The notes under the pieces are model-generated. The model did not search any database, had not been told where the DNA came from, and was given only the letters and a program-made list of their open reading frames with translations. Source: Halohasta litchfieldiae (GTDB lineage: Archaea; Halobacteriota; Halobacteria; Halobacteriales; Haloferacaceae). Taken from it: a stretch of 64,000 nucleotides of DNA. This document shows positions 24,895 to 35,104 of the stretch, piece after piece; positions within the stretch are counted from its first letter, which is position 1; each line of letters starts with the position of its first letter. Both the position numbers and the translations under genes were made by a program. The stretch spans positions 868,001-932,000 of the forward strand of contig NZ_CP024845.1 in NCBI RefSeq assembly GCF_002788215.1. Reading direction: 5' to 3'.

Positions 24895-25314
24895 TTAGAA
24901 CTTGTAGTTCGATTTCGAGCCCAGATCGTCGTCTGCAGTTTCGATCTCACCGATTCCAACAAACTCGTAGTCGACGTCGACCAGATACACCTCGCCATCT
25001 TCGACCTCAATATCGATCTCATTCAAGAACGCACCCTCACACGGGCCAAACGAACACCGACCGCTGTCGACCTCGAAGTACGCGCCGTGATTCGTACAGA
25101 CCACTTCGCCGTTGCGGAGCTCGGCCCCCGAGCCTTTGTCGAGTTTGATGTGGGTGTAATGCTGGCAGTAGTTGAGCCAGCTGATGATGCCCTCGTCGTC
25201 CCGGACTAAGATGGCCTCCTTCTGTTCGTCGCCGTCGACTGGTTGCACTCGGAATAGAAAGGTCGTCTCCTCGGGAACTTCGTCGACCGACGTAATTCGG
25301 CTCGCGGAACTCAT
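24895..25314 (-). CDS. Rieske-type 2Fe-2S protein
   Basis: 139 aa, soluble. The Rieske motif is complete: WLNYCQHYTH (C-x-H) and VVCTNHGAYF (C-x2-H). The pair lies in a beta-rich domain (VDEVPEETTFLFRVQPVDGD, EVEDGEVYLVDVDYEFVGIG). The lack of a signal or membrane anchor suggests a ferredoxin-like electron carrier rather than a bc1 Rieske subunit. The ATG at 25314 (MSSASRIT) is preferred over the upstream in-frame start. Confidence 0.88.
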   Translation of the reverse strand: MSSASRITSVDEVPEETTFLFRVQPVDGDEQKEAILVRDDEGIISWLNYCQHYTHIKLDKGSGAELRNGEVVCTNHGAYFEVDSGRCSFGPCEGAFLNEIDIEVEDGEVYLVDVDYEFVGIGEIETADDDLGSKSNYKF

Positions 25315-25401
25315 TGTGAAAGGAAGTCGACTGTGAGTTTTTAATAGTATGTTTCGAGATCGGTCCGACGAGAGCACAAGTAATGGTAATAAGAATTGGG
25401 T

Positions 25402-26100
25402 TCACCACTTGACTGGAAGCTGTCTGTAGGTTTTCCCGAAGAGTAGAAGGCCGAGGGCAACCAGAACCGCAGAGATGAGTGCTTCCACAGTATCCCCACT
25501 GCTGAGGCTCCGCCTCCGCGTCTCAACCACCATCATATATCCATCATCGGTGTCGATGAGTCGGTTTGCATCCCGGAGCGGTCGATCAGTCTGTATCCAA
25601 CCGAAAGTCAGCGCGAGCCGGCCACGGAACGAAATCTGATCCGGCGAGACAGCGAGCGATTCGACGACCGTTTCGGGAGCGACTGGCTCCAACAGAAGCG
25701 TCTTCGGGAGGATCGAATCGTCGACAGTACGTCGGTAGTAGGCTGGCCGACCGTCTATCGGATGGTATGCGTACCGTGTTTCGATTTGAACCGGCGTCTC
25801 AGTGATATTGAGTTCGAGATCGCCCTGTTGAATGCGTTCCCGTTCGGAGACACACGCCGCAGTCGGACGCAAACCGGAACAGGCGACTCCGTCGACTGAC
25901 TGGTCCCACAGTGAGTCACCAGCAACCTCGATGGCATCGTTTTCGACCGTTACTGGTTCAACGGAGTAGGTGTGTGATGAGAGATCGAGATTGAGCAGCG
26001 GGAGATACAACGGATTCGAGAGCAGCAGAAACGCGATCAGCAAACCAACGCCGACTCGCTGTCGCTGAGTCGGTGGCCAGACCGATGAACGGAGACTCAT
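25402..26100 (-). CDS. Two-membrane-segment haloarchaeal protein
   Basis: 232 aa of unknown function. An N-terminal hydrophobic segment (VGVGLLIAFLLLSNPLYLPL) and a C-terminal one (ALISAVLVALGLLLFG) flank a beta-rich domain of about 150 residues. Two cysteines (VACSGLRPTAACVS) may form a disulfide, which suggests the domain is outside the cell. No family recognised. It lies alone with AT-rich flanks. Confidence 0.75.
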   Translation of the reverse strand: MSLRSSVWPPTQRQRVGVGLLIAFLLLSNPLYLPLLNLDLSSHTYSVEPVTVENDAIEVAGDSLWDQSVDGVACSGLRPTAACVSERERIQQGDLELNITETPVQIETRYAYHPIDGRPAYYRRTVDDSILPKTLLLEPVAPETVVESLAVSPDQISFRGRLALTFGWIQTDRPLRDANRLIDTDDGYMMVVETRRRSLSSGDTVEALISAVLVALGLLLFGKTYRQLPVKW

Positions 26101-26164
26101 ACCGAACTAACTATCAGACGACTGTATAATCATTCAGGAATTGAGATCCGGTACCGAAACCACA

Positions 26165-27076
26165 TCACTCGTAGTGGGTCGACTCAACGCGGGCGTCGAA
26201 CAGCCGCGACAACAGCGTCGTCACCGGTCCAGCAGCCGTCTCGGTCGACCCGTCGTCCTCGTCGTCACCGACTGAGAGCCCGTCGACGGTCTCGACGGGT
26301 CGGATCTCCCACGTCGAGTTGGTCAGAAACACCTCGTCAGCGTTTCGGATCTCCTCGGGCGTATACTGGCCTTCTTCGACTGGAATCCCCTCCTCGGCGG
26401 CCAACTCAAGGACAACCCGTCGCGTGATCCCCGGCAGCACCGGGCCATCGAGACTCGGGGTTCGGAGCGCGTTGTCCCGAACAAAAAACAGGTTACTTGT
26501 CGCGCCCTCGGTGACGTGGCCATCGACGTCAACCATCACGGCCTCGTCGGCATCGCTCACCCGGAGTTCGAGCCGAGCCAAAATGCCGTTGAGATAGTTG
26601 TGCGTCTTTGCCTGAGATGGAATCGACTCGTCGGGGACGCGCTTGGTTTTGACTGTCTGGAGGGTTGCCGGGCCGTCCCACACGGACTCATCACCGCGGC
26701 CGCCGCGGGGGAGTTGACTGACGATGACCACGACCGTCGGGTCGACCTCGGTATCTGGAGTCAGTTTCCCCGGTTGGACACCACGAGTGATTGAAAGCCG
26801 GACGTAGGCTTCGGCTAACTCGTTTGCCGCGAGGGTGTCGTCGACTCGCTCTCGAAGCTCCGCGTCACTCAGTCCATGGTCAAAGTCGAGCACTTCGCAG
26901 GTCTCTCGGAGCCGATCCATGTGGGCATTCCACTCAAAAACCTTGCCGCCGTAGGCCCGCATCGTCTCAAAGGCCGCATCGCCGTATAAAAAGCCGCGAT
27001 CCCGGACGTTGACGGTCGCCTCCGAAGCTGGGACGAGGTCGCCGTCGACGTGATACAACAGCCCTTGATCACTCAT
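26165..27076 (-). CDS. pabC: Aminotransferase class IV, probable aminodeoxychorismate lyase
   Basis: 303 aa, PLP enzyme of fold type IV. RDRGFLYGDAAFETMRAYGG, the PLP lysine in SQAKTHNYLNGILA, and EGATSNLFFVRD are diagnostic. Sequence alone cannot separate branched-chain aminotransferase, D-amino-acid aminotransferase and aminodeoxychorismate lyase. Its position in the same operon as pabA and pabB (8-bp overlap) favours PabC, which releases p-aminobenzoate and pyruvate. Start ATG at 27076 (MSDQGLLYHV). Confidence 0.87.
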   Translation of the reverse strand: MSDQGLLYHVDGDLVPASEATVNVRDRGFLYGDAAFETMRAYGGKVFEWNAHMDRLRETCEVLDFDHGLSDAELRERVDDTLAANELAEAYVRLSITRGVQPGKLTPDTEVDPTVVVIVSQLPRGGRGDESVWDGPATLQTVKTKRVPDESIPSQAKTHNYLNGILARLELRVSDADEAVMVDVDGHVTEGATSNLFFVRDNALRTPSLDGPVLPGITRRVVLELAAEEGIPVEEGQYTPEEIRNADEVFLTNSTWEIRPVETVDGLSVGDDEDDGSTETAAGPVTTLLSRLFDARVESTHYE

Positions 27077-27725
27077 CGCTGGCCTCCTCACACCGATGGA
27101 CGAAGTTTTCGACCATCCGTTTCCCGTCGTCGGTGAGAATGCTCTCGGGGTGGAACTGGACGCCGAACTGGGGTTTCTCGCGGTGGCGGACCCCCATGAC
27201 GACCTCGCGTTCGTCGACGGTATGGGCGGTTTCGATCAGTTCGTCGGGTAGGTCCTCGCGGTCGACACACAGCGAGTGATACCGGCCGACCCGAAGGCTC
27301 TCAGGGAGGCCCTCGAACAACCCTTGGCCGTCGTGGCTGATCGACGAGGGTTTGCCGTGGACGACATCCGGCGCGTGGCCCACCGGCGCACCGAGGGCCG
27401 CACACATCGCTTGATGGCCGAGACAGACGCCGAATATCGGGCACTCGAGGTCGAACACGTCCATCGAAATTCCCGCTGACTGGGGGGTGCCGGGACCCGG
27501 AGAAAGGACGATTCCATCCGGATCGAGTCGACGAATCCAATCGAGGTCGACCATGTCGTTGCGCCGGACGGCCACCTCGCCGGCAAACTCGCCGACGTAC
27601 TGGACGAGATTGTAGACGAACGAATCGTAGTTGTCGATCACGAGGATTCGGGGACCACCGTCGACGTTGCCAGCCACACCTCCCGCCGCACGCTCTTGCT
27701 GTGGCTCCGATTCAGCCGCGGTCAT
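27069..27725 (-). CDS. pabA: Aminodeoxychorismate synthase, glutamine amidotransferase subunit
   Basis: 218 aa. Class I glutamine amidotransferase: FGVCLGHQAM (Cys nucleophile) and QFGVQFHPESIL (His, Glu), with LVIDNYDSFVYNLVQYVG at the N-terminus. It makes ammonia for PabB. It could also serve anthranilate synthase, as PabA and TrpG are near-identical in kind. It overlaps pabB by 4 bp and pabC by 8 bp. Confidence 0.93.
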   Translation of the reverse strand: MTAAESEPQQERAAGGVAGNVDGGPRILVIDNYDSFVYNLVQYVGEFAGEVAVRRNDMVDLDWIRRLDPDGIVLSPGPGTPQSAGISMDVFDLECPIFGVCLGHQAMCAALGAPVGHAPDVVHGKPSSISHDGQGLFEGLPESLRVGRYHSLCVDREDLPDELIETAHTVDEREVVMGVRHREKPQFGVQFHPESILTDDGKRMVENFVHRCEEASDE

Positions 27726-29296
27726 TCCGCGGCCTCCTCGATTGTCATGCGGCCAGCGGTCAGCGCCTCATCAATCGCGGTGACAAGCGCTCGACCCTTG
27801 GCCATCGTTTCGTCGTACTCGGCGTCGGGCTCGGAATCGTGGACGATCCCCGCGCCGACACGGAGCCGATAGCGGTCGTCGTGCCGCGTTAGGGTCCGAA
27901 TAATTATATTGAGGGTTGCCCGCCCATCGAATCCGAACATCGCCATGCTTCCGGTGTAGGGACCGCGCTGGGTCGGCTCCAGTTCGTCGATGATTTCCAT
28001 CGTCCGCGGTTTCGGTGCGCCGGTGATCGTCCCGCCGGGAAAGGTGGCGGCGATAGCGTCGGCCAGCGACCGATCCTCGCGGAGTCGACCCTCCACGACC
28101 GAGACGAGATGCATGACTTCCGAGTAGCGGTCGACACGCCGGTACTCGCTGACGTCGACGGTGCCGAACGTACTTACTTTTCCCAGATCGTTGCGTTCGA
28201 GGTCGACCAACATCGCGTGTTCGGCCCGTTCCTTGTCGTTCGATCTAAGATCCGTCTCGAACGCTTTATCAGCCTCTGGCGTCCGACCACGGGAGCGCGT
28301 TCCAGCGATAGGCTCGGTCAGTAGCTGGTCGCCATCACGCTCTAATAGGAGTTCGGGGCTGGCACTAACGAGGTCAAGCCCACTCCACCGATTCTTGCCA
28401 CGACCCGAGAATTCTAGGAGACCGGAGTAAGGCGCGGGATTGACCCGCCGGAGGGCGTCGTAGGCTTCGACGGGGTGGACTGCAGCGGGCGCGGTCAGGC
28501 ACTGCGAGAGGTTCGCCTGAAACGTATCGCCGTCGCGGATATACTGTTTGATCTGGCGGACTCGGTCGGCAAACGCCGCTCGGCCACAGTCACTCTCGAA
28601 CTCCGCTTCGGTAGCGTCGACTGGCGGCGCACCCACGTCAGGGTCACCGCCGACAGCGGCTCTCGCAAGCTCTGTCGCCCGATTAAGTGCGTCATCGTAG
28701 ATCTCGTCGAGTGTCGACTCGTCGATCTGTGCCGTATCGGGGAGTTTCGGACAGCAGGTAACGTGTAGCGTCACTGAATCCTCGCGTGGTTCGGACCACG
28801 CGGCCACACAGTCGTAGACGCCGATCTGCGCTCGTGGGAGTTGGCGGTCATCGACGGCCTCACCGGGGAGATCTTCGAGTTCGCGGGCGATATCGTAGGA
28901 GAGCCAGCCGAACGCGCCGCAAGGGTAGGGAACCGAGCAGGGGCCACGGACGAGCGTTTCCCCCGAGAGGAGGCCGTCAAGGGCGGCCAGCGATGGGGTG
29001 TCGCGTTGGTAGTCGCCCATCGCGCTCGTGGCGGCAGTAGAATCGGGATCGGCAACGACAGCCGAGGGAGAAACGGTGAGTCGGTCGACCGGTTCTGTGG
29101 CAAAATACCCCCAGCCTGACTGGCCGCCCGTCGTCTCCAAGAAGACGCCACCGGGGCCATCGCGGGCCTTTCGGTAGGCGTCGAAGGGGTCCCTGACGTC
29201 GATTTGGACCTCGACTGGAATACGCGCACTCGGTGGCGCGTCGGCAGCCACCGACCGAAAGGTTGCCCGGTCGGTGACGACGGTCGGTGTTCGCAT
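27722..29296 (-). CDS. pabB: Aminodeoxychorismate synthase component I
   Basis: 524 aa. Chorismate-binding enzyme that aminates chorismate at C4. The typical blocks are FQANLSQCLTAPAAVHPVEA, EPIAGTRSRGRTPEADKAFE and ATFPGGTITGAPKPRTMEII. It could be annotated as anthranilate synthase; the pabA-pabC neighbours favour p-aminobenzoate. The start is the ATG at 29296 (MRTPTVVTD); the 46 residues of frame above it have no family character. First gene of the operon. Confidence 0.9.
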   Translation of the reverse strand: MRTPTVVTDRATFRSVAADAPPSARIPVEVQIDVRDPFDAYRKARDGPGGVFLETTGGQSGWGYFATEPVDRLTVSPSAVVADPDSTAATSAMGDYQRDTPSLAALDGLLSGETLVRGPCSVPYPCGAFGWLSYDIARELEDLPGEAVDDRQLPRAQIGVYDCVAAWSEPREDSVTLHVTCCPKLPDTAQIDESTLDEIYDDALNRATELARAAVGGDPDVGAPPVDATEAEFESDCGRAAFADRVRQIKQYIRDGDTFQANLSQCLTAPAAVHPVEAYDALRRVNPAPYSGLLEFSGRGKNRWSGLDLVSASPELLLERDGDQLLTEPIAGTRSRGRTPEADKAFETDLRSNDKERAEHAMLVDLERNDLGKVSTFGTVDVSEYRRVDRYSEVMHLVSVVEGRLREDRSLADAIAATFPGGTITGAPKPRTMEIIDELEPTQRGPYTGSMAMFGFDGRATLNIIIRTLTRHDDRYRLRVGAGIVHDSEPDAEYDETMAKGRALVTAIDEALTAGRMTIEEAAE

Positions 29297-29369
29297 GTGC
29301 GATGAGAGTCGCCCCCAGCGGGTAACAGTTTCGCGTTTTGTTGGCCGGCGAAAAGAACAGAACGAGGCC

Positions 29370-30176
29370 CTACTGGTTTGCGGCGCGGTCGATCCAGTCG
29401 CCGACGATTTTCGGAGAAACGTCGACCTCCTCACTTAACGTCTCGGCATCGGCCGCAGCAAGTTCTGCAACCGAGGTGATTCCGACATCGTTGAGACGAT
29501 CCGAGTAGGCTGGTCCGATGCCCTTGATACTCTTTACTGGAGCACTGGTGTCTTCGGATTCGTCGACTGGGTCGGGGTCCGCCGTCTCGTCGACGTCCTC
29601 AGATTCGTCGATTTCTGATTCGTCAAGCGTCTCAGTAGTCTCGATATTGGGGGCAGTTTCTTCGACACTGTCGGTCGACGGGCCGGCTGCCTCGCTTGGC
29701 TCGGCGGCCTGCTCGGGGTCGGTGTCGGTGACCGATCCGGTCGAGGCCGACGCATCCGTGCCAGCAGCAACCGATTCGTCCGCGTCTGAACTCTCGTCGA
29801 CGTCTTCGGCTTCGTCGATGACGTCTTCGATATCACGGTTGGCCGGCTCCTCGTCGACCGAGTCAGTTGGTGGACCAACCGCCTCACTCGGCTCGGTGGC
29901 AGATTCGGTTTCGGAGTCGTCCATCTCGGTCATCGAGCCCGTCGAGGCCGACGCATCCGTCTCGGTTGCGACTGACTCGCTGTCGGTCTCCTCGTCGACT
30001 GCCTCGTCGACATCAGAAGGCACCGCCGTGTCGGTATCGGCATCGGACGACTCGTCGGAGGCGACCGCATCGCTGGCCTCGCGTTCGACCGTCACTGAGG
30101 TATCGGTCCGCTCGTCGTCCCCATCACGACCTCCTCCAATACCGAGAATCGACTTCAGTTTGTTCAGCAGGGCCAT
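29370..30176 (-). CDS. Acidic protein with C-terminal helix-hairpin-helix domain
   Basis: 268 aa. It begins MALLNKLKSILGIGGGRDG. Residues about 20-210 are a Glu/Asp/Ser/Thr-rich disordered region containing an imperfect tandem repeat (TDASASTGS, EPSEAVGPPTDSV and EPSEAAGPSTDSV). The C-terminal about 55 residues are a helix-hairpin-helix domain (SIKGIGPAYSDRLNDVGITS, VSPKIVGDWIDRAANQ), a DNA-binding fold. It may act in DNA repair or chromatin; unproven. It has its own promoter spacer before aroE. Confidence 0.85.
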   Translation of the reverse strand: MALLNKLKSILGIGGGRDGDDERTDTSVTVEREASDAVASDESSDADTDTAVPSDVDEAVDEETDSESVATETDASASTGSMTEMDDSETESATEPSEAVGPPTDSVDEEPANRDIEDVIDEAEDVDESSDADESVAAGTDASASTGSVTDTDPEQAAEPSEAAGPSTDSVEETAPNIETTETLDESEIDESEDVDETADPDPVDESEDTSAPVKSIKGIGPAYSDRLNDVGITSVAELAAADAETLSEEVDVSPKIVGDWIDRAANQ

Positions 30177-30242
30177 TTGGTATACGTAGATGACGACTGT
30201 ATTTAAAGATTGCAAGCTATTGCCGCGGCTGGAGGGTTCCGA

Positions 30243-31046
30243 CTACAGTTCGTCCCGAAGCGCTCGGTTCATTACGTCGACCGGAGCCTCCCGGTCGGTC
30301 CACTGTTCAAACGCCTCGACACCCTGAAACAGGAGCATCCACGCGCCGTCAATCGTCGTTGCGCCAGCCTCGCTGGCCTCCCGCAACAGGCGCGTTTCAA
30401 GTGGTGCATACACCGCATCGAGCACCGTGAGATCCCCGTGGAGTAGTGCTGCTGGAACCGGCGTCTCCTCGGATTCCATACCGACGCTCGTTGCGTTGAC
30501 CAGAACTGTCGCATCACTGATCTGGGAGTCGAGGGTTTCCAGACTACCGCCGGAGGCGTTGGGCACATCCGAGGCGAGATCGATGGCCCGGTCGACGGTC
30601 CGATTGGCGATGTGGATCTCGGCTGCAGCATCCGACAGCGCGAACGCCGCCGCCCGGCCAGCACCACCGGCTCCGACGACGACCGCTTTTTCGCCAGCAA
30701 GGTCGACGTCGTGATGCTCGAAGGCTCGTCTGACACCCGCGGCATCCGTGTTGTAGCCGCGCGGTGCTCCCTCCGAACGAAAATCGATAGTATTGACCGC
30801 GCCGATTCGCTCGGCGACGTCATCGGTGTCGACAAGCTCCGCCACGTCCTGTTTGAACGGGATCGTGACGTTGAGCCCCGCGATACCCAGCGTGTCTGCG
30901 CCGCCGATTGCCGCACGGATCTCGTCGACCGCCGGCTCGAAGGCGACATACGAGGCCTCCATCCCGAGTTCCTCGTAGGCCGCCTCATGCATCGGCGGCG
31001 ACACCGAGTGGCCGACGGGGTTGCCGACCAGTCCATACACGTCCAT
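30243..31046 (-). CDS. aroE: Shikimate dehydrogenase
   Basis: 267 aa. Reduces 3-dehydroshikimate to shikimate with NADPH. Substrate-site residues: [20 protein letters not shown] and [13 protein letters not shown] (Lys). [14 protein letters not shown] carries the Asp and [20 protein letters not shown] the Rossmann motif. C-terminal [19 protein letters not shown] is normal. It feeds the chorismate pathway that the neighbouring pab genes use. Confidence 0.95.
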   Translation of the reverse strand: MDVYGLVGNPVGHSVSPPMHEAAYEELGMEASYVAFEPAVDEIRAAIGGADTLGIAGLNVTIPFKQDVAELVDTDDVAERIGAVNTIDFRSEGAPRGYNTDAAGVRRAFEHHDVDLAGEKAVVVGAGGAGRAAAFALSDAAAEIHIANRTVDRAIDLASDVPNASGGSLETLDSQISDATVLVNATSVGMESEETPVPAALLHGDLTVLDAVYAPLETRLLREASEAGATTIDGAWMLLFQGVEAFEQWTDREAPVDVMNRALRDEL

Positions 31047-31152
31047 ATGAGTTTGTTAGCCGGTTCATTCTTAAATACCCCGAGTCGAATCAGCCGGTCC
31101 GGTGGCCGGGACAAACGGTGGCGTTTTGCGAGTCGACCGCCGAGAGGAAGGT

Positions 31153-32532
31153 GTGATAGGGATCGTCGTCAGCCGGGCCGACCAAGCATCAGCCCACATC
31201 GGCAGACAGCTACTCGACCGCGATGGGTGGACCAGCCACACCGACGAGAGCCGCTCGGAGGCCGACGGTGGCGGGGAGTTCCATCAGCGAGATGGGTTCG
31301 AGCTCAGAGTGTTTGAACCAATCCACGTCGAACTTGATTCGCCCGAAGCTGCCTTTTCGGAGCCCGATGCTCTCGATTATCTCGTCTTTGTCTCCAAACA
31401 CGCCGGCGAGACTGGTCGACTCCTGACTGCACATTTCACGGGCAACTTCGGGCCAGCCGACTACGGCGGCCAACCGGGGGCGTTCGCTCGGGCCGCACCG
31501 GGCGCACAGAAGGCCGTTATTGCAGCACTCGACCGCCACGCGCCCGAGGGATACGATATCGGCATCGAGTGTACTCACCACGGTCCCACAGCCCCCTCGA
31601 TCCCCTCGCTGTTCGTCGAACTCGGTAGCAGCAAAACCGAGTGGGAGGACAGCGAGGGCGCACGAGCAGTCGCCGACAGCGTCCTCGACCTCGATGGCGT
31701 CTCGGCCGACCATCAACCAGTCGACGACGAAGGCCCCCGCCACATCGTCGGCTTCGGTGGTGGCCACTACACGCCGCGCTGTACCCGACTCGTCGTCGAC
31801 AGCGAGTGGGCCATCGGTCACATCGGTTCGGCGTGGCAACTGGATGCGATGGGCGATCCGGCGGCCAACCGCGACGTCATAGCAGCCGCCTTCGAGGCCA
31901 GTGCGGCCGAACTGGCGGTCGTCGACGGCGAGCAGCCGGATCTCGAAGCAGTCATCAGGGACCTCGGCTACCACGTCGTCTCCGAGACGTGGCTCCAGAC
32001 CGTTGGTAGTCGACCCCTAACTGTCGTCTCGGCGCTCGAAACCGAGCTGTCGACGGTCGAAGACGGCCTCCGCTTCGGTCGCGTCGAAATCGGTACAGGT
32101 GAGAGAGACGACTGGCACACCGTCGACCTCCCAGAGGAACTGATCGGGGCCGCAAACGGGATCGACACCGACGCCGTCTGGGAGGCCGTCGCCAACCACA
32201 CAGTTGCCTTCGAGACGGTCGAAGGTGGGACACTTCCTGCGGGACAGGCCGCGGTGGCGACAGTCGACGATTTCGACGGGCTCGTCGACCGACTTATTGA
32301 GCTGCTCGAATCGAAATACGAAAGCGTCGAACGGGGCGACCGAGAGATTCGTGCGCGGCAGACCAGCTTCGATCCGGGAAAAGCCGCCACGCTCGGCGTT
32401 CCGGAAGGGCCGAAGTTCGGGAAACTCGCGGCTGGCGAGCCAGTGACGTTCAACGGCAAAACCGTCGAACCCCACGTCGTCGAAAGCAAACAAGTCGACC
32501 GATTCCCCCTCTCGCGGTCCGAAAGTAACTAA
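31153..32532 (+). CDS. dtdA: D-aminoacyl-tRNA deacylase (archaeal DtdA)
   Basis: 459 aa. Removes D-amino acids from mischarged tRNA. The archaeal-type sequence is clear: [20 protein letters not shown] (start), [40 protein letters not shown], and [17 protein letters not shown]. The start is GTG at 31153, preceded by aggaagg, where the family sequence begins. The open frame from 31102 is not used. It lies 80 bp upstream of ftsZ1. Confidence 0.93.
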   Translation: MIGIVVSRADQASAHIGRQLLDRDGWTSHTDESRSEADGGGEFHQRDGFELRVFEPIHVELDSPEAAFSEPDALDYLVFVSKHAGETGRLLTAHFTGNFGPADYGGQPGAFARAAPGAQKAVIAALDRHAPEGYDIGIECTHHGPTAPSIPSLFVELGSSKTEWEDSEGARAVADSVLDLDGVSADHQPVDDEGPRHIVGFGGGHYTPRCTRLVVDSEWAIGHIGSAWQLDAMGDPAANRDVIAAAFEASAAELAVVDGEQPDLEAVIRDLGYHVVSETWLQTVGSRPLTVVSALETELSTVEDGLRFGRVEIGTGERDDWHTVDLPEELIGAANGIDTDAVWEAVANHTVAFETVEGGTLPAGQAAVATVDDFDGLVDRLIELLESKYESVERGDREIRARQTSFDPGKAATLGVPEGPKFGKLAAGEPVTFNGKTVEPHVVESKQVDRFPLSRSESN

Positions 32533-32611
32533 CACGACAGATAGAGTCGGACGACTGTCTGACAAATGGGGAAAGATAATTACGCTTGGTCCGCAAGGCA
32601 CGGTTATACTA

Positions 32612-33790
32612 ATGGACTCTATCGTTGAGGACGCGATTGACGAGGCCGAGGATGGCGAGGGCGAGGCATCCGAGGAATTTAACGGGAACAGCCCCTCCGG
32701 CGGCACGCCGCAGTCTGGAACAATGACCGATGACGAACTGAAAGACGTTCTTCAGGACCTGCAGACCGATATTACGGTCGTCGGCTGTGGCGGCGGTGGC
32801 GGCAACACCGTCAACCGCATGCATCAAGAGGGGATTCACGGTGCCAAGCTGGTCGCCGCGAACACCGACGTGCAACATCTTGTAAACATCGAGGCCGACA
32901 CCAAGATCCTGATGGGCCAACAGAAAACCCAGGGTCGCGGTGCTGGCTCGCTCCCACAGGTCGGCGAGGAGGCCGCCCTCGAAAGCCAAGAGGAGATCTA
33001 CGATGCCATCGAAGGCTCGGATATGGTCTTTGTCACCGCTGGCCTCGGTGGCGGAACCGGGACTGGCTCCGCGCCGGTCGTCGCCAAAGCCGCCCGAGAT
33101 TCGGGCGCACTCACCATTTCGATTGTCACCACGCCGTTCACCGCCGAGGGTGAGGTCCGGCGCACCAATGCCGAGGCCGGACTCGAACGGCTTCGGGACG
33201 TTAGTGACACGGTAATCGTCGTTCCCAACGACCGCCTGCTGGATGCGGTCGGGAAGATGCCGGTCAAGCAGGCGTTCCAGGTCAGCGACGAAGTGCTGAT
33301 GCGTTCGGTCAAGGGCATTACCGAGCTCATAACAAAGCCCGGGCTTGTTAACCTCGACTTCGCTGACGTGCGCACAGTCATGGAGAAAGGCGGGGTCGCC
33401 ATGATCGGCCTTGGTGAGTCCGACTCCGAATCCAAAGCTCAAGACTCGGTCAAAAGCGCGCTCCGGTCGCCACTGCTTGATGTCGACATCTCGGGTGCGA
33501 ACTCCGCGCTGGTCAACGTCACCGGTGGCAACGATATGTCTATCGAGGAGGCAGAAGGTGTCGTCGAAGAGATCTATGATCGCATCGATCCCGACGCGCG
33601 TATCATCTGGGGGACCTCGATTGACGAAGAACTCGAAGGCAGCATGCGGACGATGATCGTCGTCACCGGCGTCGACTCCCCACAGATCTACGGGAGCAGC
33701 GAGACCGTCAAGGCACGCTCGCAGGACCAACAGCCAGCCAGTGAACCCGAAGCCGTCGACGAGGGTGACGATATCGACTACGTCGAATAA
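32612..33790 (+). CDS. ftsZ1: Cell-division protein FtsZ (FtsZ1 type)
   Basis: 392 aa. Tubulin-like GTPase of the division ring. An acidic N-terminal extension (about 40 residues) precedes the core: [40 protein letters not shown] (GTP loop) and the T7-loop region [15 protein letters not shown]. The GDDIDYVE tail at the C-terminus is acidic. The sequence is the haloarchaeal FtsZ1 type, which is followed by secE-spt5 in this group, as here. Confidence 0.95.
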   Translation: MDSIVEDAIDEAEDGEGEASEEFNGNSPSGGTPQSGTMTDDELKDVLQDLQTDITVVGCGGGGGNTVNRMHQEGIHGAKLVAANTDVQHLVNIEADTKILMGQQKTQGRGAGSLPQVGEEAALESQEEIYDAIEGSDMVFVTAGLGGGTGTGSAPVVAKAARDSGALTISIVTTPFTAEGEVRRTNAEAGLERLRDVSDTVIVVPNDRLLDAVGKMPVKQAFQVSDEVLMRSVKGITELITKPGLVNLDFADVRTVMEKGGVAMIGLGESDSESKAQDSVKSALRSPLLDVDISGANSALVNVTGGNDMSIEEAEGVVEEIYDRIDPDARIIWGTSIDEELEGSMRTMIVVTGVDSPQIYGSSETVKARSQDQQPASEPEAVDEGDDIDYVE

Positions 33791-33953
33791 TCGTGTGCTG
33801 CCCCGCCGGGTTTCGGTCGACTACGCTCGGGTAACACACTGTTTCAGTCCATTTAGCCGGTTTTAAGTCGACGAGTGGCAGCTCTCTGATTGTGGGAAAT
33901 GCCGGGGCAGTACCAATAGATAGAAAAAGCCCGGCACCGAACGACCGGCTAAC

Positions 33954-34127
33954 ATGAACGTCCCGTACGATCTCAACAGTTACATTCGGGTACTGAAGCT
34001 GGCGAGTACGCCCTCGTGGAACGAGTTCTCGCAGGTTTCGAAAATTGCCGGTGCCGGAATCATCCTGATCGGCTTCATCGGCTTCGTCATCTTCGCAATC
34101 ATGAGTTTCATCCCCGGTGGTGTCTGA
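33954..34127 (+). CDS. secE: Protein translocase subunit SecE
   Basis: 57 aa. [20 protein letters not shown] and then [20 protein letters not shown] carry the conserved archaeal SecE (Sec61-gamma) amphipathic helix and single membrane span, ending [14 protein letters not shown]. The stop overlaps the spt5 ATG (TGATG). It is a subunit of the SecYE channel. The secE-spt5 order is universal in archaea. Confidence 0.92.
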   Translation: MNVPYDLNSYIRVLKLASTPSWNEFSQVSKIAGAGIILIGFIGFVIFAIMSFIPGGV

Positions 34128-34564
34128 TGGGTATTTTCGCCGTCAAAACCACAGCGCGACAGGAACGAACCGTCGCCGACATGATCGCAACCAAGGAGGA
34201 AGACGAGATTCACGCCGTTCTCTCGCCGGATTCGTTGACCAGCTACGTGATGGTCGAGGCCGACGGAACGGCCGCCCTCGAACGGCTCTTCGATGAGATC
34301 CCCCATGCCCGCTCGATTGTCCCCGGCAAATCCGGCATCGCGGAGGTCGAACACTTCCTCTCGCCGACCCCGGACGTCGAGGGAATCGCCGAAGGCGACA
34401 TCATCGAACTCATCGCCGGTCCGTTCCAAGGCGAGAAGGCTCGCGTCCAGCGGATCGACGAAGGGAAAGATCAGGTCACAGTCGAACTCTACGAGGCGAC
34501 AGTTCCGATTCCGGTCACCGTCCGTGGCGACCAGATCCGCGTGCTGGACAGCGAGGAGAGATAG
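34127..34564 (+). CDS. spt5: Transcription elongation factor Spt5 (NusG family)
   Basis: 145 aa. NGN domain ([40 protein letters not shown]) and a C-terminal KOW domain ([20 protein letters not shown]). It binds RNA polymerase and supports processive elongation. The ATG overlaps the secE stop by one base, so expression is coupled. Normal length. Confidence 0.95.
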   Translation: MGIFAVKTTARQERTVADMIATKEEDEIHAVLSPDSLTSYVMVEADGTAALERLFDEIPHARSIVPGKSGIAEVEHFLSPTPDVEGIAEGDIIELIAGPFQGEKARVQRIDEGKDQVTVELYEATVPIPVTVRGDQIRVLDSEER

Positions 34565-34665
34565 CTCCTCGGGCCTTGCGAGCGGCGTAGCCGCGAGCAG
34601 ATAGTGAGGAACGGTAGTTCAGTCAAAAAACTAGCAAGCAGTTCCTAACGAACAGTAGCCTGTTT

Positions 34666-34974
34666 TTACTCGGCGCTGTCGGTCGGTCTATCGAGTTGGT
34701 CGACGACAGCGTTGAGGTCGGCTTCGGATTCGATCTCGTTTTGGATCGCTTCGCGGCGGCGTACGGCCGCGGAGTCGGCGTCGTAGGCCCGGACGTACTG
34801 GGCACGAGTATGCTCGTCGAAGACGTGCCGGATCGCGAAGTAGCCGTCCGGAATCAGCGTCCCACAGACCTGACACTCGTGTTTCTCGTGTTCGGTCGTC
34901 TGATGAATGATGAGCGACTCGACATCGCCGAATCCCTGTTCACAGTCACCGATCCCACAGCGCCATCCGGACAT
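34666..34974 (-). CDS. Two-C2H2-zinc-finger protein
   Basis: 102 aa. Two C2H2-type fingers: CGIGDCEQGFGDVESLIIHQ (ending TTEH) and CQVCGTLIPDGYFAIRHVFD (ending EH). The rest is charged helix (DSAAVRRREAIQNEIESEAD). Likely nucleic-acid or protein binding; targets unknown. Small zinc-finger proteins of this sort are common in haloarchaea. Confidence 0.82.
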   Translation of the reverse strand: MSGWRCGIGDCEQGFGDVESLIIHQTTEHEKHECQVCGTLIPDGYFAIRHVFDEHTRAQYVRAYDADSAAVRRREAIQNEIESEADLNAVVDQLDRPTDSAE

Positions 34975-35104
34975 GTAAGCAAACTCACCCGCAGGACGTA
35001 TAACGGTTATTGTGCGTCAGACAGCCCCCCGGTAGTCGACCTTCACCGCTGCCAGTCTACCGGAAAACGGCATCCACTAATGCGAGGAGTCGTAACCGTT
35101 TGCT

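Noticed and set aside
24895-25314. Rieske protein as the missing bc1 subunit
   Set aside because: It has no membrane anchor or Tat signal and is about 20 kb from the cytochrome b cluster.
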